The notes below the pieces were generated by a model that saw only the letters and a list, made by a program, of their open reading frames with translations, searched no databases and had not been told where the DNA came from. Shown here in pieces: positions 40,987 through 49,491 of a DNA stretch of 64,000 nt. The DNA is taken from assembly GCF_002224485.1 (NCBI RefSeq), contig NZ_CP022463.1, positions 2,617,990 through 2,681,989 on the forward strand, given 5' to 3'. Position numbers and translations under genes: made by a program. This DNA comes from Sinomonas sp. R1AF57 (lineage in GTDB: Bacteria; Actinomycetota; Actinomycetes; Actinomycetales; Micrococcaceae). Position 1 is the stretch's first letter. The number at the start of each line of letters is the position of its first letter.

Positions 40987-43047
40987 TCACCACTTGCGGC
41001 CGTGGGCGCCGTCCTTCGCCTGGCGGGGCTTCCGCTCGCCGAAGCTGCGGCCGCCGAAGCCGCCACGGTCACCGCGGTCGGAGCGCCCGCCGAAGCCGCG
41101 GTCGTCGCGGCCGAACCCGCGCCCGCCACGGTCACCGCGGTCGGAGCGGCCGGAGAAGCCGCCACGGTCGGAGCGCCCGCCGAAGCCGCGGTCGGACCGC
41201 TCGCCGTCGCGCTCGCGGTTGGGGCGGCGGCCCGTGTCCAGCTCGAGCTTGATGAGCTCTCCGCCGATCCGGGTCTTGGACAGCGCCCTCCACTGCTCGG
41301 AGCTGAGCTCGGCCGGCAGCTCGACCAGCGAGTGGTCGGCGCGGATGTCGATCCCGCCGATCTGGCTCGAGTGGAATCCGCCCTCGTTCGCGAGGGCCCC
41401 GACGATCGAGCCGGGCATCACGCGCTGGCGGCGGCCGACGGCGATCCGGTAGGTCGCGTTCCCCTCGGTCACGCCGCGGGACGGGCCACGGGAGCCGAAG
41501 CCGTCCTTGTTCCGGTCGCGCTTCTGGAACTCGGGCGTCGCGGGCAGCTCCTTGACGAAGAACGGCTGGTCGCCCTGGACCATCACGGCGAGCGCCGCGG
41601 CGATCTCCGCTGCCGGGACCTTGTGCTCCTCCTCGTAGGAGGCGATGAGGTCGCGGAACATGGCGACGTCCTCGGACTCGAGGGTCTCCGTGATCTGGTC
41701 CGCGAACTTGCTCATGCGCAGCGAGTTGACCGTCTCCGCGGTGGGCAGGTGCATCTGCTCGACGGCCTGGCGGGTGGCCTTCTCGATGGCGCGCAGGAGG
41801 TACTTCTCCCGCGGCGTCATGAACAGGATGGCGTCGCCCTTGCGGCCGGCGCGGCCCGTGCGGCCGATGCGGTGCACGTAGCTCTCGGTGTCGTGCGGGA
41901 TGTCGTAGTTGACGACGTGGCTGATGCGCTCGACGTCCAGGCCGCGCGCGGCGACGTCTGTGGCGACCAGGATGTCGATCTTGCCCTCGCGCAGCGCCTC
42001 GACGGTGCGCTCGCGCTGCGCCTGGGCGATGTCGCCGTTGATGGCGGCGGCCTGGAAGCCGCGGGCCTTGAGCTTCTCGGCGAGGTCCTCGGTGGCCATC
42101 TTGGTGCGCACGAACGCGATGACCCCGTCGAAGTCCTCGACCTCGAGGATGCGGGTCAGGGCGTCGAGCTTGTGCGGGCCCATGACCTGGACGTAGCGCT
42201 GGCGGATGTTCTGGGCGGTCGCCGTCTTGGCCTTGACCGTGACCTCTTCCGGCTGGTTGAGGTACTGCTTGGACATCCGGCGGATCTGCGAGGGCATCGT
42301 GGCGGAGAAGAGGGCGACCTGGCGGCCGTCCGGGGTCTCCTGGAAGATCCGCTCGACGTCGTCGGCGAAGCCCATGCGGAGCATCTCGTCGGCCTCGTCG
42401 AGGACGAGGTACTGGAGCTCGGAGAGGTCCAGGGAGCCCTTCTCGATGTGGTCGATCACGCGGCCGGGGGTGCCGACGACGACCTGCGCGCCGCGGCGCA
42501 GGCCCGCGAGCTGGGGGCCGTAGGCGGAGCCGCCGTAGACGGGAAGGACAGTGAAGTCGTCGAGGTGCTTCGCGTAGGACGTGAACGCCTCCGCGACCTG
42601 GAGCGCGAGCTCGCGGGTCGGGGCGAGGACAAGCGCCTGCGTCTGGCGGGACGGGCCGTTGAGGTCGTGCAGCTCGGCAAGGCGTGAGAGGGCGGGGACC
42701 GCGAAGGCGGCGGTCTTGCCGGTGCCCGTCTGGGCGAGGCCGACGACGTCGCGGCCCTCGAGCAGGAGCGGGATCGTGGCGGCCTGGATGGGCGAGGGCT
42801 TCTCGTAGCCGACCTCTGCGAGCGCCGCGAGCACGCGGCCGTCGATGCCGAGATCGGCGAAGCGGACGGTCTTCTCGTCGTCCTGCGCGGGCTTCTCGGC
42901 GGGCTGCTGCGTCTCGGCAGCCGGCTCGGTCTCGGCGGGCTGCTGCTGCTCGATGGCCTCAGCGGGCTGGGGCGCCTCAACGGCCTCGGAGACCTCGGGG
43001 GCCTGGGCTTCGTTGGTGGTGTCGGGGGCGATGGCGGTTTCAGACAT
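40987..43047 (-). CDS. DEAD-box RNA helicase, CsdA/DeaD-like, with RGG tail
   Basis: 686 residues. After a Glu/Pro/Ala/Gln-rich N-terminus (about 60 residues) come the DEAD core motifs: GLAQTGTGKTAAF (about residues 103-115), PTRELALQ, VVVGTPGR, VLDEADEML, LFSATMPSQIRR, and later HRIGRTGRAGRKGD. A DbpA-type RNA-binding domain (about 545-620) is followed by a disordered tail of GGRSDRGG-type repeats. It unwinds structured RNA; these enzymes act in ribosome assembly and cold growth. GGAGGACACACGC precedes the ATG after a leader of about 250 bases. Confidence 0.93.
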   Translation of the reverse strand: MSETAIAPDTTNEAQAPEVSEAVEAPQPAEAIEQQQPAETEPAAETQQPAEKPAQDDEKTVRFADLGIDGRVLAALAEVGYEKPSPIQAATIPLLLEGRDVVGLAQTGTGKTAAFAVPALSRLAELHDLNGPSRQTQALVLAPTRELALQVAEAFTSYAKHLDDFTVLPVYGGSAYGPQLAGLRRGAQVVVGTPGRVIDHIEKGSLDLSELQYLVLDEADEMLRMGFADDVERIFQETPDGRQVALFSATMPSQIRRMSKQYLNQPEEVTVKAKTATAQNIRQRYVQVMGPHKLDALTRILEVEDFDGVIAFVRTKMATEDLAEKLKARGFQAAAINGDIAQAQRERTVEALREGKIDILVATDVAARGLDVERISHVVNYDIPHDTESYVHRIGRTGRAGRKGDAILFMTPREKYLLRAIEKATRQAVEQMHLPTAETVNSLRMSKFADQITETLESEDVAMFRDLIASYEEEHKVPAAEIAAALAVMVQGDQPFFVKELPATPEFQKRDRNKDGFGSRGPSRGVTEGNATYRIAVGRRQRVMPGSIVGALANEGGFHSSQIGGIDIRADHSLVELPAELSSEQWRALSKTRIGGELIKLELDTGRRPNRERDGERSDRGFGGRSDRGGFSGRSDRGDRGGRGFGRDDRGFGGRSDRGDRGGFGGRSFGERKPRQAKDGAHGRKW

Positions 43048-43408
43048 GCGTGTGTCCTCCGGGTCTGGCGAGCCGTGCCGGCTCTGCGGTCAGGGACGAA
43101 GCCCAGCACTGTCTCAATCCCGTGGCATGGCTTCTCGCTGCGTTCGGCACCACATGCACCCGTACAGCGTTTCCTTCAGCCGGAGTGTCCCCTATGCGAT
43201 TGCCCGCTCGGCGGGCCCCAACACGCGTACTGTCCTGCCTCAAGAATTGGGCAGAAAAAGGGAGTTCCGGAAAGTGGGGGATACATCCATCATACGGCAC
43301 GCACGACGCCGCCGGGTCACCGCCGTCGTCCGGGCGGCGGTGAGGTTGCACACAGGGGTCAGGCACGGGCGCCGTCGAGCGCTCCCGGCCTCCCTCGCCG
43401 CGCCCCGT
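43048..43408 (-). other. Long leader and promoter region of the helicase gene
   Basis: No gene is found in these 360 bases. The 43235-43300 part is AT-richer, with TATGAT and TGTATC as possible -10 boxes on the minus strand, about 240-250 bases before the start codon. The long transcribed leader is compatible with structure-dependent control, as in other cold-adapted helicase genes, but no known motif is seen. Confidence 0.4.
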
Positions 43409-43505
43409 CTGGGGGTCAGATTCCGGGGGTCACCCGAGGTGACTCCCAGAAGGTGACTCCCAGAACGTGACCCTCAGAACGTGACCCCCAGGAGGTGACC
43501 CTCAG
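43409..43505. repeat. 14-bp repeat element, copy 3 (2 inverted + 5 direct units)
   Basis: Inverted units start at 43409 and 43423. Direct units AGGTGACTCCCAG or ACGTGACCCCCAG start at 43437, 43451, 43465, 43479 and 43493. Every step is exactly 14 bp. The last unit overlaps the MOSC gene stop codon (ends at 43502), so the array lies at its 3' boundary. Confidence 0.88.
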
Positions 43506-44155
43506 ACGGCGGGGCGGGAGGCGGCGCTGTCGACGTAGCGGCGGAGCGCCGCCGCGAGGCGGATCTGCCCGTCGGCCTCGGCGTCGAGGAGCGCCTCGGC
43601 GCGCTCGCGGGTCGGCTCGGCCAGCCACTGGCCGACTCGCACCCCGTGGTCGGGGACATGCTCGACGGTGAACTGCGCGCCCGCCTCGACGTCGCCGGGG
43701 GTCACGGCGCGCAGGTAGGCGCCCGAAAGCCCAGCCCGAGTGAACCAGGCCACCCAGCCGTCCTGGCCCATGCGCCGGGCGAAGGTCGCGCACGGGATCC
43801 GCGGCATCGTCACCTCCAGCACCGCCCCCGAGGCGAACCGCCAGCGCTCGCCGATGACGGCATTGCTCGCGGTGATGCCCTCGACGCGCAGGTTCTCGCC
43901 GAAGAGGCCTGGCGGGATGTCGCGGCCGAGCTCGCGGGACCAGAGCGCGGCGTCGTCCTCGGAGTACGCGTAGACGGCCTTGTCCTCGCCGCCGTGGTTG
44001 GCGCGGTCGGCCTGCACGTCCCCGTGGAGGCCCAGCCGGCGCACGCGCACGGGTCCCTCGACGGGCCGCTTGTCGATCGCGGTGACCCCCACCGCACCCG
44101 GGTCGGAGAGCAGCTGGTGGACACGGCACACGGCAGTGACACGCGCGGTCTTCAT
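43502..44155 (-). CDS. MOSC-domain protein (YiiM-like)
   Basis: 217 residues. GDVQADRANHGGEDKAVYAYSEDD (about residues 45-68) and GLFGENLRVEGI (about 83-94) are MOSC landmarks; MPRIPCATFARRMG (about 117-130) carries the conserved Cys thought to hold sulfur. It resembles YiiM, which reduces N-hydroxylated bases together with a molybdenum cofactor; the cofactor source is elsewhere. The start at 44155 is preferred over one 33 bases upstream. Confidence 0.88.
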   Translation of the reverse strand: MKTARVTAVCRVHQLLSDPGAVGVTAIDKRPVEGPVRVRRLGLHGDVQADRANHGGEDKAVYAYSEDDAALWSRELGRDIPPGLFGENLRVEGITASNAVIGERWRFASGAVLEVTMPRIPCATFARRMGQDGWVAWFTRAGLSGAYLRAVTPGDVEAGAQFTVEHVPDHGVRVGQWLAEPTRERAEALLDAEADGQIRLAAALRRYVDSAASRPAV

Positions 44156-44228
44156 GCCTTCAGGGTAGCCGAGCGGCCTGCGCCGCATCCGGCTGCGCGG
44201 GCCATCTGCTGGCGCGGACCCGTCTGCC

Positions 44229-44234
44229 TATACT
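44229..44234 (+). promoter_or_regulatory. -10 box of the lipoprotein gene
   Basis: TATACT, 42 bases ahead of the ATG; the -35 is not clear. GGAG precedes the ATG by about six bases. Confidence 0.35.
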
Positions 44235-44276
44235 GGCCGCACGCTGGGGGGCGGACCACCGAGACGTGGAGTAGTC

Positions 44277-45101
44277 ATGATCGTGGACCCGTTGTACAGG
44301 CCGGCCCGCGCTGCCGGACGCACCGCGGCGCCGGCGCGGGCCGTCACGCTGGTCCTGGCCACGGGGCTGTCCCTGGCCACAGGGCTGTCCCTGGCGGCCT
44401 GCACCCCCTCCCAGCCGCAGCCCAGCAGCAGCTCAGCCGGACCCTCGGCATCGTCGTCGGCCCCAGTGGACACCGCCTCGCCGGGCAGCACCGGCACGGC
44501 CTCCGCAGGGGCGCCGGGCTCCGGGGCCGGATCGGCATCGGCGCAGGCGGGATCCGCCGTGCCGTCGGGGCAGGATGCGGTGGCTTCGGGCGACCAGGGC
44601 AGCTTCGTCGCGGAGCCTCCCGCCCGGGCCAGCGGATCGGCCCCGGATGCCGGTGCGTGCGTGAACCTCAAGGAGGAGTCCGTGCGCGCTGCCCTCGGAT
44701 CCGCCGCCCCGGCCTCGCTCACGCCGTTCGCGAGCGAGGATGCCGTCGTCGAGGGCTTTCCGGGCGCTGTGAGGCGGGAGTGCACCATGAAGCTCGGGCC
44801 TGAGCCGGGCCACACGGTGTCGGTGTCCGCGATCTCCTTCCCCGACGCCGCCGCCGCGCGCTCCTACGGCGTCGCACCGAAGGGGTTCACGGCTGATTCG
44901 GTCTCGGGGGTGGGCGATTCGGCGGCCTTCGTCGCGCAGAAGACCGCGGTCGAGGTCGGGTACTACCTCTTCGTCGGCCGCGGTGCCGACGTCTTCCGCT
45001 TCCGCATCGGCCAGCCCACGCGCGGCTCGGGCACGCCCGCCATGGATGCCGCCGCGGGCCGGGACGCCCTCGTGAAGCTCGCCAAGGCCGCCGGGCTCTG
45101 A
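44277..45101 (+). CDS. Secreted lipoprotein, unknown function
   Basis: 274 residues with a signal peptide ending in the lipobox LSLAAC (Cys near residue 42). The hydrophobic core contains an 18-bp tandem duplication (LATGLSLATGLS). A Ser/Ala/Gly/Pro-rich, probably unstructured, stretch follows to about residue 120. A compact C-terminal domain of about 150 residues contains ACVNLKEESVRAAL and VGDSAAFVAQKTAVEVGYYLFVGRG, a pattern of small DUF-type secreted domains in actinobacteria. Function unknown. No partner gene is obvious. Confidence 0.8.
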   Translation: MIVDPLYRPARAAGRTAAPARAVTLVLATGLSLATGLSLAACTPSQPQPSSSSAGPSASSSAPVDTASPGSTGTASAGAPGSGAGSASAQAGSAVPSGQDAVASGDQGSFVAEPPARASGSAPDAGACVNLKEESVRAALGSAAPASLTPFASEDAVVEGFPGAVRRECTMKLGPEPGHTVSVSAISFPDAAAARSYGVAPKGFTADSVSGVGDSAAFVAQKTAVEVGYYLFVGRGADVFRFRIGQPTRGSGTPAMDAAAGRDALVKLAKAAGL

Positions 45102-45126
45102 GGACCCGTCGGGGGGCGGCCGGCCC

Positions 45127-45810
45127 TCACGGGTCGAAGCGGTAGCCCATCCCGGCCTCGGTGTGCAGGTGGCGCGGGCGGGCGGGATCGTCCTCGAGCT
45201 TGCGCCGCAGCTGGGCCAGGTACACGCGCAGGTACTGGGTCTCCTTCGCGTAGGCCGGCCCCCAAACCTGGGTGAGGATCTCGCGCTGCGTCACGAGCGC
45301 GCCTGCCCGGCGCACCAGGAGCGCGAGGATGCTCCACTCCGTCGGTGTCAGGCGCACCTCCTCGCCCCGGCGGACCACGCGGCGGGCGGCGAGGTCCACG
45401 CTCAGCTCCCCCGTCTGCACCCGCGGATTCTCCTCGGCGCGCGGTCCCCGCCGAGCCGCTGCCCTCAGCCTCGCGAGCAGCTCTTCGAGGCCGAAGGGCT
45501 TGGTCACGTAGTCGTCCGCGCCGGCGTCGAGGGCCTCCACCTTGTCCTCCGAGCCGTGCCTGGCCGAGAGGACGATGATCGGAACCTCCGTCCACGCCCG
45601 CAGCCGCCGGATGACCTCGACGCCGTCCATCCCGGGCAGCCCGAGGTCGAGCACCACGATGTCCATGCGCCGGCTGGCGGCGAGCTCGAGCGCGTCCTCG
45701 CCGCTTCCTGCGGTGACGGCGTCGTAGCCGTGGACGCGCAGGTTGATCTGCAGGGCGCGGGCTATCTGGGCCTCGTCCTCGATGACCAGCACGGTGGTCT
45801 GCTCGGTCAT
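45127..45810 (-). CDS. KdpE-like response regulator
   Basis: 227 residues. The receiver domain holds VLVIEDEAQ and the phospho-acceptor Asp in DIVVLDLGLPGMDG (near residue 54), then LSARHGSEDKVEALDAGADDYVTKPFGLEELLARLR with the Lys. The OmpR-type winged helix (about 130-225) includes LTQVWGPAYAKETQYLRVYLAQLRRKLEDDP, a motif characteristic of KdpE. KdpE normally switches on kdpFABC potassium uptake, but no such genes are in this window. The ATG overlaps the kinase stop. Confidence 0.9.
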   Translation of the reverse strand: MTEQTTVLVIEDEAQIARALQINLRVHGYDAVTAGSGEDALELAASRRMDIVVLDLGLPGMDGVEVIRRLRAWTEVPIIVLSARHGSEDKVEALDAGADDYVTKPFGLEELLARLRAAARRGPRAEENPRVQTGELSVDLAARRVVRRGEEVRLTPTEWSILALLVRRAGALVTQREILTQVWGPAYAKETQYLRVYLAQLRRKLEDDPARPRHLHTEAGMGYRFDP

Positions 45811-47285
45811 GCCCGTCCCCCTTCCCACAGCGGGAGGGAGACGACCATGGTGAGGCCGCCGCCCGTGGTCGCCTCCGCCTCGATGCGCCCGCCCATTGCC
45901 TCGGTGAAGCCCTTCGCGACCGCGAGCCCGAGGCCCACCCCGCCGCGCGCCGAGGCGTCGCCGGAACGCTGGAAGGGCCGGAAGATCGCCAGCAGGTCCT
46001 CGGGCGGGACCCCGCCGCCGTGGTCGATGACGCGCAGCTCCCCGCAGGGGCGGCCGTCCGGACCCGGCACTCCGCTGCGGGCCCTGACCTCGACCGCGGA
46101 GCCCGGCGCGTAGCGGAGGGCGTTCTCGACGAGGTTGGCCACCACGCGCTCGAGGAGCACGGGGTCCGCGGCCACCACAGGCTCGTTGGCCGGGATGAGG
46201 TCGACGGCGTCTCCCGCGGCGAGCGCGGCTGCGGGCAGGACGTCGCGCCACGCGACGGGGCGCAGGAGCGGCCGGACGGTGTCCGCGGTGATCCGCGACA
46301 TGTCCAGGAGGTTGCTCACGAGTCCCGTGAGCCGGTCCGTGTAGTCCTCGATCGTGCCGAGCAGCTCAGCCTCCTCCTCGCGGGTGAACTCGACGGTGGG
46401 CTGGCGCAGGCTGCTCACGCTCAGCTTGATCCCGGCCAGCGGCGTGCGCAGGTCGTGGGAGACGGCCTGGAGGATCGCGGTGCGGATCGAGTTGCCCTCC
46501 TCGAGCCGGCGGTTGTCCGCGCGGCTCCTCGCGAGCTGGTCCCGCTGGCGCATCGCCACGAGGTAGGCGCCGAACGCCTGGAGCATGCGCCGCTCCCCCG
46601 CGTCGAGCGCGTGGCCGCCGACCAGGAGCGTGTAGTAGCCGTCCGGCGCGACGGAGTCGTCGGCGGCACCATGCGAGACGGGCGGGGCCTCCCCCGCGCT
46701 CGCGAGCACGTCCCAGCCCGAGGCGACCCGGCCGGCGTCGTCCGTCCTCCTCGCCACGAGCGTCACGGCGCGCAGCCCGAGCGTGGCGCGCACCCGCTCG
46801 AGGAACTCGCCCGTGTCCCCCGCCGAGCCGAGGATCCCGACGGCCAGCTCGCTCATCGCGTCAGCCTCCGCCGCGGCCTGCCTCGCCTGCTCGTACCGCC
46901 GCGCGGAGGCTCCCACCGCGAGCGCGACCGAGCAGGCGACGGCGAGGAACACCACGAGCTCGACGACGGACTCGCCCCGCGCGATCACGAAGCTGCCCAC
47001 AGGGTCGGTCGAGAACCAGTTGAGGGCCAGCATCCCGAGGACCGCGGCGAGGATCGCCGGCCACAGACCGCCCACGAGGGCCACGACGACCGCGGCCGCG
47101 AGCGCCAGCAGCATGGCCAGGGACACGTCCCGGTACCCGGCCGTCGCGGCCACGAACTCGACGGCGGCCGGCAGCACGACGGCGAGGGCGAACCCGGCCC
47201 ACAGGCGGCGGCGGTCCAGGATGCCCAGCTCGGCCAGGCGCAGCCGGTGCTCCCGGGCCGGGAAGAAGGGCGTGCGCTGGCTCAT
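45807..47285 (-). CDS. KdpD-like sensor histidine kinase lacking the N-terminal KdpD/Usp part
   Basis: 492 residues. Four transmembrane helices (about residues 28-125) form a DUF4118 region, then a GAF-like stretch, HisKA (AVSHDLRTPLAGIKLSVSSL, His near 280) and HATPase (VVANLVENALRYAP, GVGLGLAVAKGF). Full KdpD proteins are about 850-900 residues with a cytoplasmic ATP-binding KdpD domain and a universal stress domain; both are missing here. The start at 47285 begins MSQRTPF. Confidence 0.9.
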   Translation of the reverse strand: MSQRTPFFPAREHRLRLAELGILDRRRLWAGFALAVVLPAAVEFVAATAGYRDVSLAMLLALAAAVVVALVGGLWPAILAAVLGMLALNWFSTDPVGSFVIARGESVVELVVFLAVACSVALAVGASARRYEQARQAAAEADAMSELAVGILGSAGDTGEFLERVRATLGLRAVTLVARRTDDAGRVASGWDVLASAGEAPPVSHGAADDSVAPDGYYTLLVGGHALDAGERRMLQAFGAYLVAMRQRDQLARSRADNRRLEEGNSIRTAILQAVSHDLRTPLAGIKLSVSSLRQPTVEFTREEEAELLGTIEDYTDRLTGLVSNLLDMSRITADTVRPLLRPVAWRDVLPAAALAAGDAVDLIPANEPVVAADPVLLERVVANLVENALRYAPGSAVEVRARSGVPGPDGRPCGELRVIDHGGGVPPEDLLAIFRPFQRSGDASARGGVGLGLAVAKGFTEAMGGRIEAEATTGGGLTMVVSLPLWEGGRA

Positions 47286-47329
47286 GCGGCCATTGTGGCA
47301 GGCCCGCCCCGCTGGCGGGCCTGCCCGCG

Positions 47330-48274
47330 CTAGTTCCGGGTGACCTGCCCCATGGTCGAGGCGACCGGCCGCAGGAACAGCGGCCGGGCGAGGAACCAGA
47401 GCCCCACGATGACGAGCACCGCGACGGCGAAGAGGATGAACCCGAGCCAGTCGCCGCCGTCGTGCGCGGCGAACATGTGGTTGAGGTTCTGCAGCGCGCC
47501 CGTGGTGAGCACGAGCGTCACGTGCACGATCACGAACACGACGAAGAACGCCATGGTGGGGAAGTGCAGGGCCCGCGCCCACTCCATGGGATAGGCCTTG
47601 TTGAGCCGGGGCGCCTTGGCGTTGGTGGGCCACGCGCCCGACATCCGCAGGCCGGTGACGATCGCCAGCGGAGCGGCCACGAACACCACGAGGAAGTACG
47701 TCAGCTGCTGGAGCGCGTTGTAGTTGACCCAGCCGTTCTCGAGCGGCCAGTCCAGGGAGGCGTACTGGATCGCCGTGGAGAGGGCGTGCGGGAAGACGTC
47801 CCACGAGGTGGGCACGAGCCGGACCCAGTGGCCGGTCGCGAACATCAGGATGAAGTACACGAGCCCGTTGAGCACCCACAGCGCATCGAGGGTGAGGTGG
47901 AACCAGAGGTCCAGGCTGATCTTCTTGGGCTGGCCCTTGGTCTTGATGAGGCCCTTGTTGTTGCGCTTCCAGTAGCCCTGCGGCCTCGTCACGAACCGCA
48001 CCTGCAGGCCCGTGCGCACGATCAGCACGATGAACATCATGTTCAGGAAGTGCTGCACGTTGAGCCAGGCCGGCAGCCCCTCGGGCGCCCACGAGGGCAG
48101 CGGCGCGTGGCCGGGGTACGTCGCGATGAACTGCGAGACGGCCTCGGTGCTGCGCAGCCACTTCGCGAGCAGGACGACGACGGCGAGCAGCACCACAGCG
48201 CCGACTCCCACCGCCGTGGGGCGGAACCAGGGCGCCCGGGTCAGGGCAGGCTTCGCAGGTGAGGTCTGCGGCAT
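47330..48274 (-). CDS. Cytochrome b561-like membrane protein
   Basis: 314 residues with about five to six transmembrane helices and conserved His residues suited to heme b: LNVQHFLNMMFIVLIVRTGLQ (about residues 65-85), WFHLTLDALWVLNGLVYF (about 118-135), ALHFPTMAFFVVFVIVHVTLVL (about 235-256). It resembles the cytochrome b/b6 domain proteins that pair with molybdopterin oxidoreductases; no such partner is adjacent. The start has GGAGG upstream. Confidence 0.85.
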   Translation of the reverse strand: MPQTSPAKPALTRAPWFRPTAVGVGAVVLLAVVVLLAKWLRSTEAVSQFIATYPGHAPLPSWAPEGLPAWLNVQHFLNMMFIVLIVRTGLQVRFVTRPQGYWKRNNKGLIKTKGQPKKISLDLWFHLTLDALWVLNGLVYFILMFATGHWVRLVPTSWDVFPHALSTAIQYASLDWPLENGWVNYNALQQLTYFLVVFVAAPLAIVTGLRMSGAWPTNAKAPRLNKAYPMEWARALHFPTMAFFVVFVIVHVTLVLTTGALQNLNHMFAAHDGGDWLGFILFAVAVLVIVGLWFLARPLFLRPVASTMGQVTRN

Positions 48275-48296
48275 GGAAAGCGGTCCTCCGGAAGGG

Positions 48297-49478
48297 TCAG
48301 GGCTGGAGCTGTGCGATGGCCGCGTCGAGGTCCGCGATGAGGTCATCGGCGTCCTCGATGCCCACGGACAGGCGCACGAGGTTCTCGGGGACGGCCAGCT
48401 CGGTGCCCTTGACGGACGCGTGCGTCATCTCCGAGGGGTAGTTCATGAGCGACTCGATCCCGCCGAGGCTCTCGGCGAGCGTGAACAGCCGGGTGGACTC
48501 CGCGACCTTGCGCGCCGCGGCCTCCCCGCCCGTGAACTGGACCGAGATCATGCCGCCGAAGCGGCGCATCTGCTTCGCCGCGAGCTCGTGGCCGGGGTGG
48601 TCCGGCAGGCCCGGGTAGAGCACCTTCTCGACGCCGGGGCGGCCCACGAGCCACTCGGCGATCCTCTGGGCGTTCTCCGAGTGCCGCTCCATCCGCACGC
48701 CGAGGGTCTTGAGGCCGCGGGTGGTCAGGAACGCGTCCATGGGGCCGGACACGGCGCCCACGGCGAACTGGACGAAGCCGACCTTCTCGGCCAGCTCGTC
48801 GTCGTCGAGCACGACCGCGCCGCCCACCACGTCGGAATGCCCGCCGATGTACTTGGTCGTCGAGTGCACGACGACGTCCGCGCCCAGGGCGAGCGGGTTC
48901 TGCAGGTACGGCGAGGCGAAGGTGTTGTCGACGACGAGGAGGGCGCCGGCGTCGTGCGCGATGTCCGCGAGGGCCGTGATGTCGGTGATCTTCATCATCG
49001 GGTTCGACGGGGTCTCGACCCACACGAGCCGGGCTCCCTGCTCGACGACGGCGCGGACCCGGTCGAGCTGGGACATGTCGATGGGCCTGTTCTCGATGCC
49101 CCAGGGCTTCAGAACCCGCGAGATCAGGCGGTAGGTGCCGCCGTAGGCATCGTTGCCGAGGACGATCCGGTCCCCGGGGGAGCAGAGGGCGCGGATGAGC
49201 GCGTCCTCGGCGGCGAGGCCGGACCCGAACGAGTAGGCGTGGCGGCCGCCCTCGAGCGCGGCGAGCTGCTCCTGGAGGGCGTCGCGGGTCGGGTTGCCGC
49301 CGCGGCCGTACTCGTAGCCCGCGCGGAGGCCGCCGATCCCCTCCTGCGCATAGGTCGAGGAGAAGTGCAGCGGGGGCACGACCGCACCCGTCCGCGGCTC
49401 GAACTCCTGGCCGGCGTGGACCGCGCGGGTGTTGAAGCCGGCGCCCTGCCCGGTCTGTCCGCTGGAGCTGTGTGGCAT
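48297..49478 (-). CDS. metB: Cystathionine gamma-synthase
   Basis: 393 residues of the Cys/Met PLP family. NTRAVHAGQEFEPRTGAVVPPLHFSSTYAQ opens it; VVHSTTKYIGGHSDVVGGAV (about 203-222) carries the PLP Lys, and MSVQFTGG... (in part) and HASVKGTELAVPENLVRLSVGIED close it. It joins O-acylhomoserine and cysteine to cystathionine. It lies just after cbs, on the same strand, 13 bases between. The family also contains gamma-lyases, which cannot be fully excluded. Confidence 0.92.
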   Translation of the reverse strand: MPHSSSGQTGQGAGFNTRAVHAGQEFEPRTGAVVPPLHFSSTYAQEGIGGLRAGYEYGRGGNPTRDALQEQLAALEGGRHAYSFGSGLAAEDALIRALCSPGDRIVLGNDAYGGTYRLISRVLKPWGIENRPIDMSQLDRVRAVVEQGARLVWVETPSNPMMKITDITALADIAHDAGALLVVDNTFASPYLQNPLALGADVVVHSTTKYIGGHSDVVGGAVVLDDDELAEKVGFVQFAVGAVSGPMDAFLTTRGLKTLGVRMERHSENAQRIAEWLVGRPGVEKVLYPGLPDHPGHELAAKQMRRFGGMISVQFTGGEAAARKVAESTRLFTLAESLGGIESLMNYPSEMTHASVKGTELAVPENLVRLSVGIEDADDLIADLDAAIAQLQP

Positions 49479-49491
49479 GGTGGTCGTCCCC

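Noticed and set aside
45127-47285. Potassium transport operon kdpFABC
   Set aside because: No pump subunits occur beside the KdpDE-like pair within the window.
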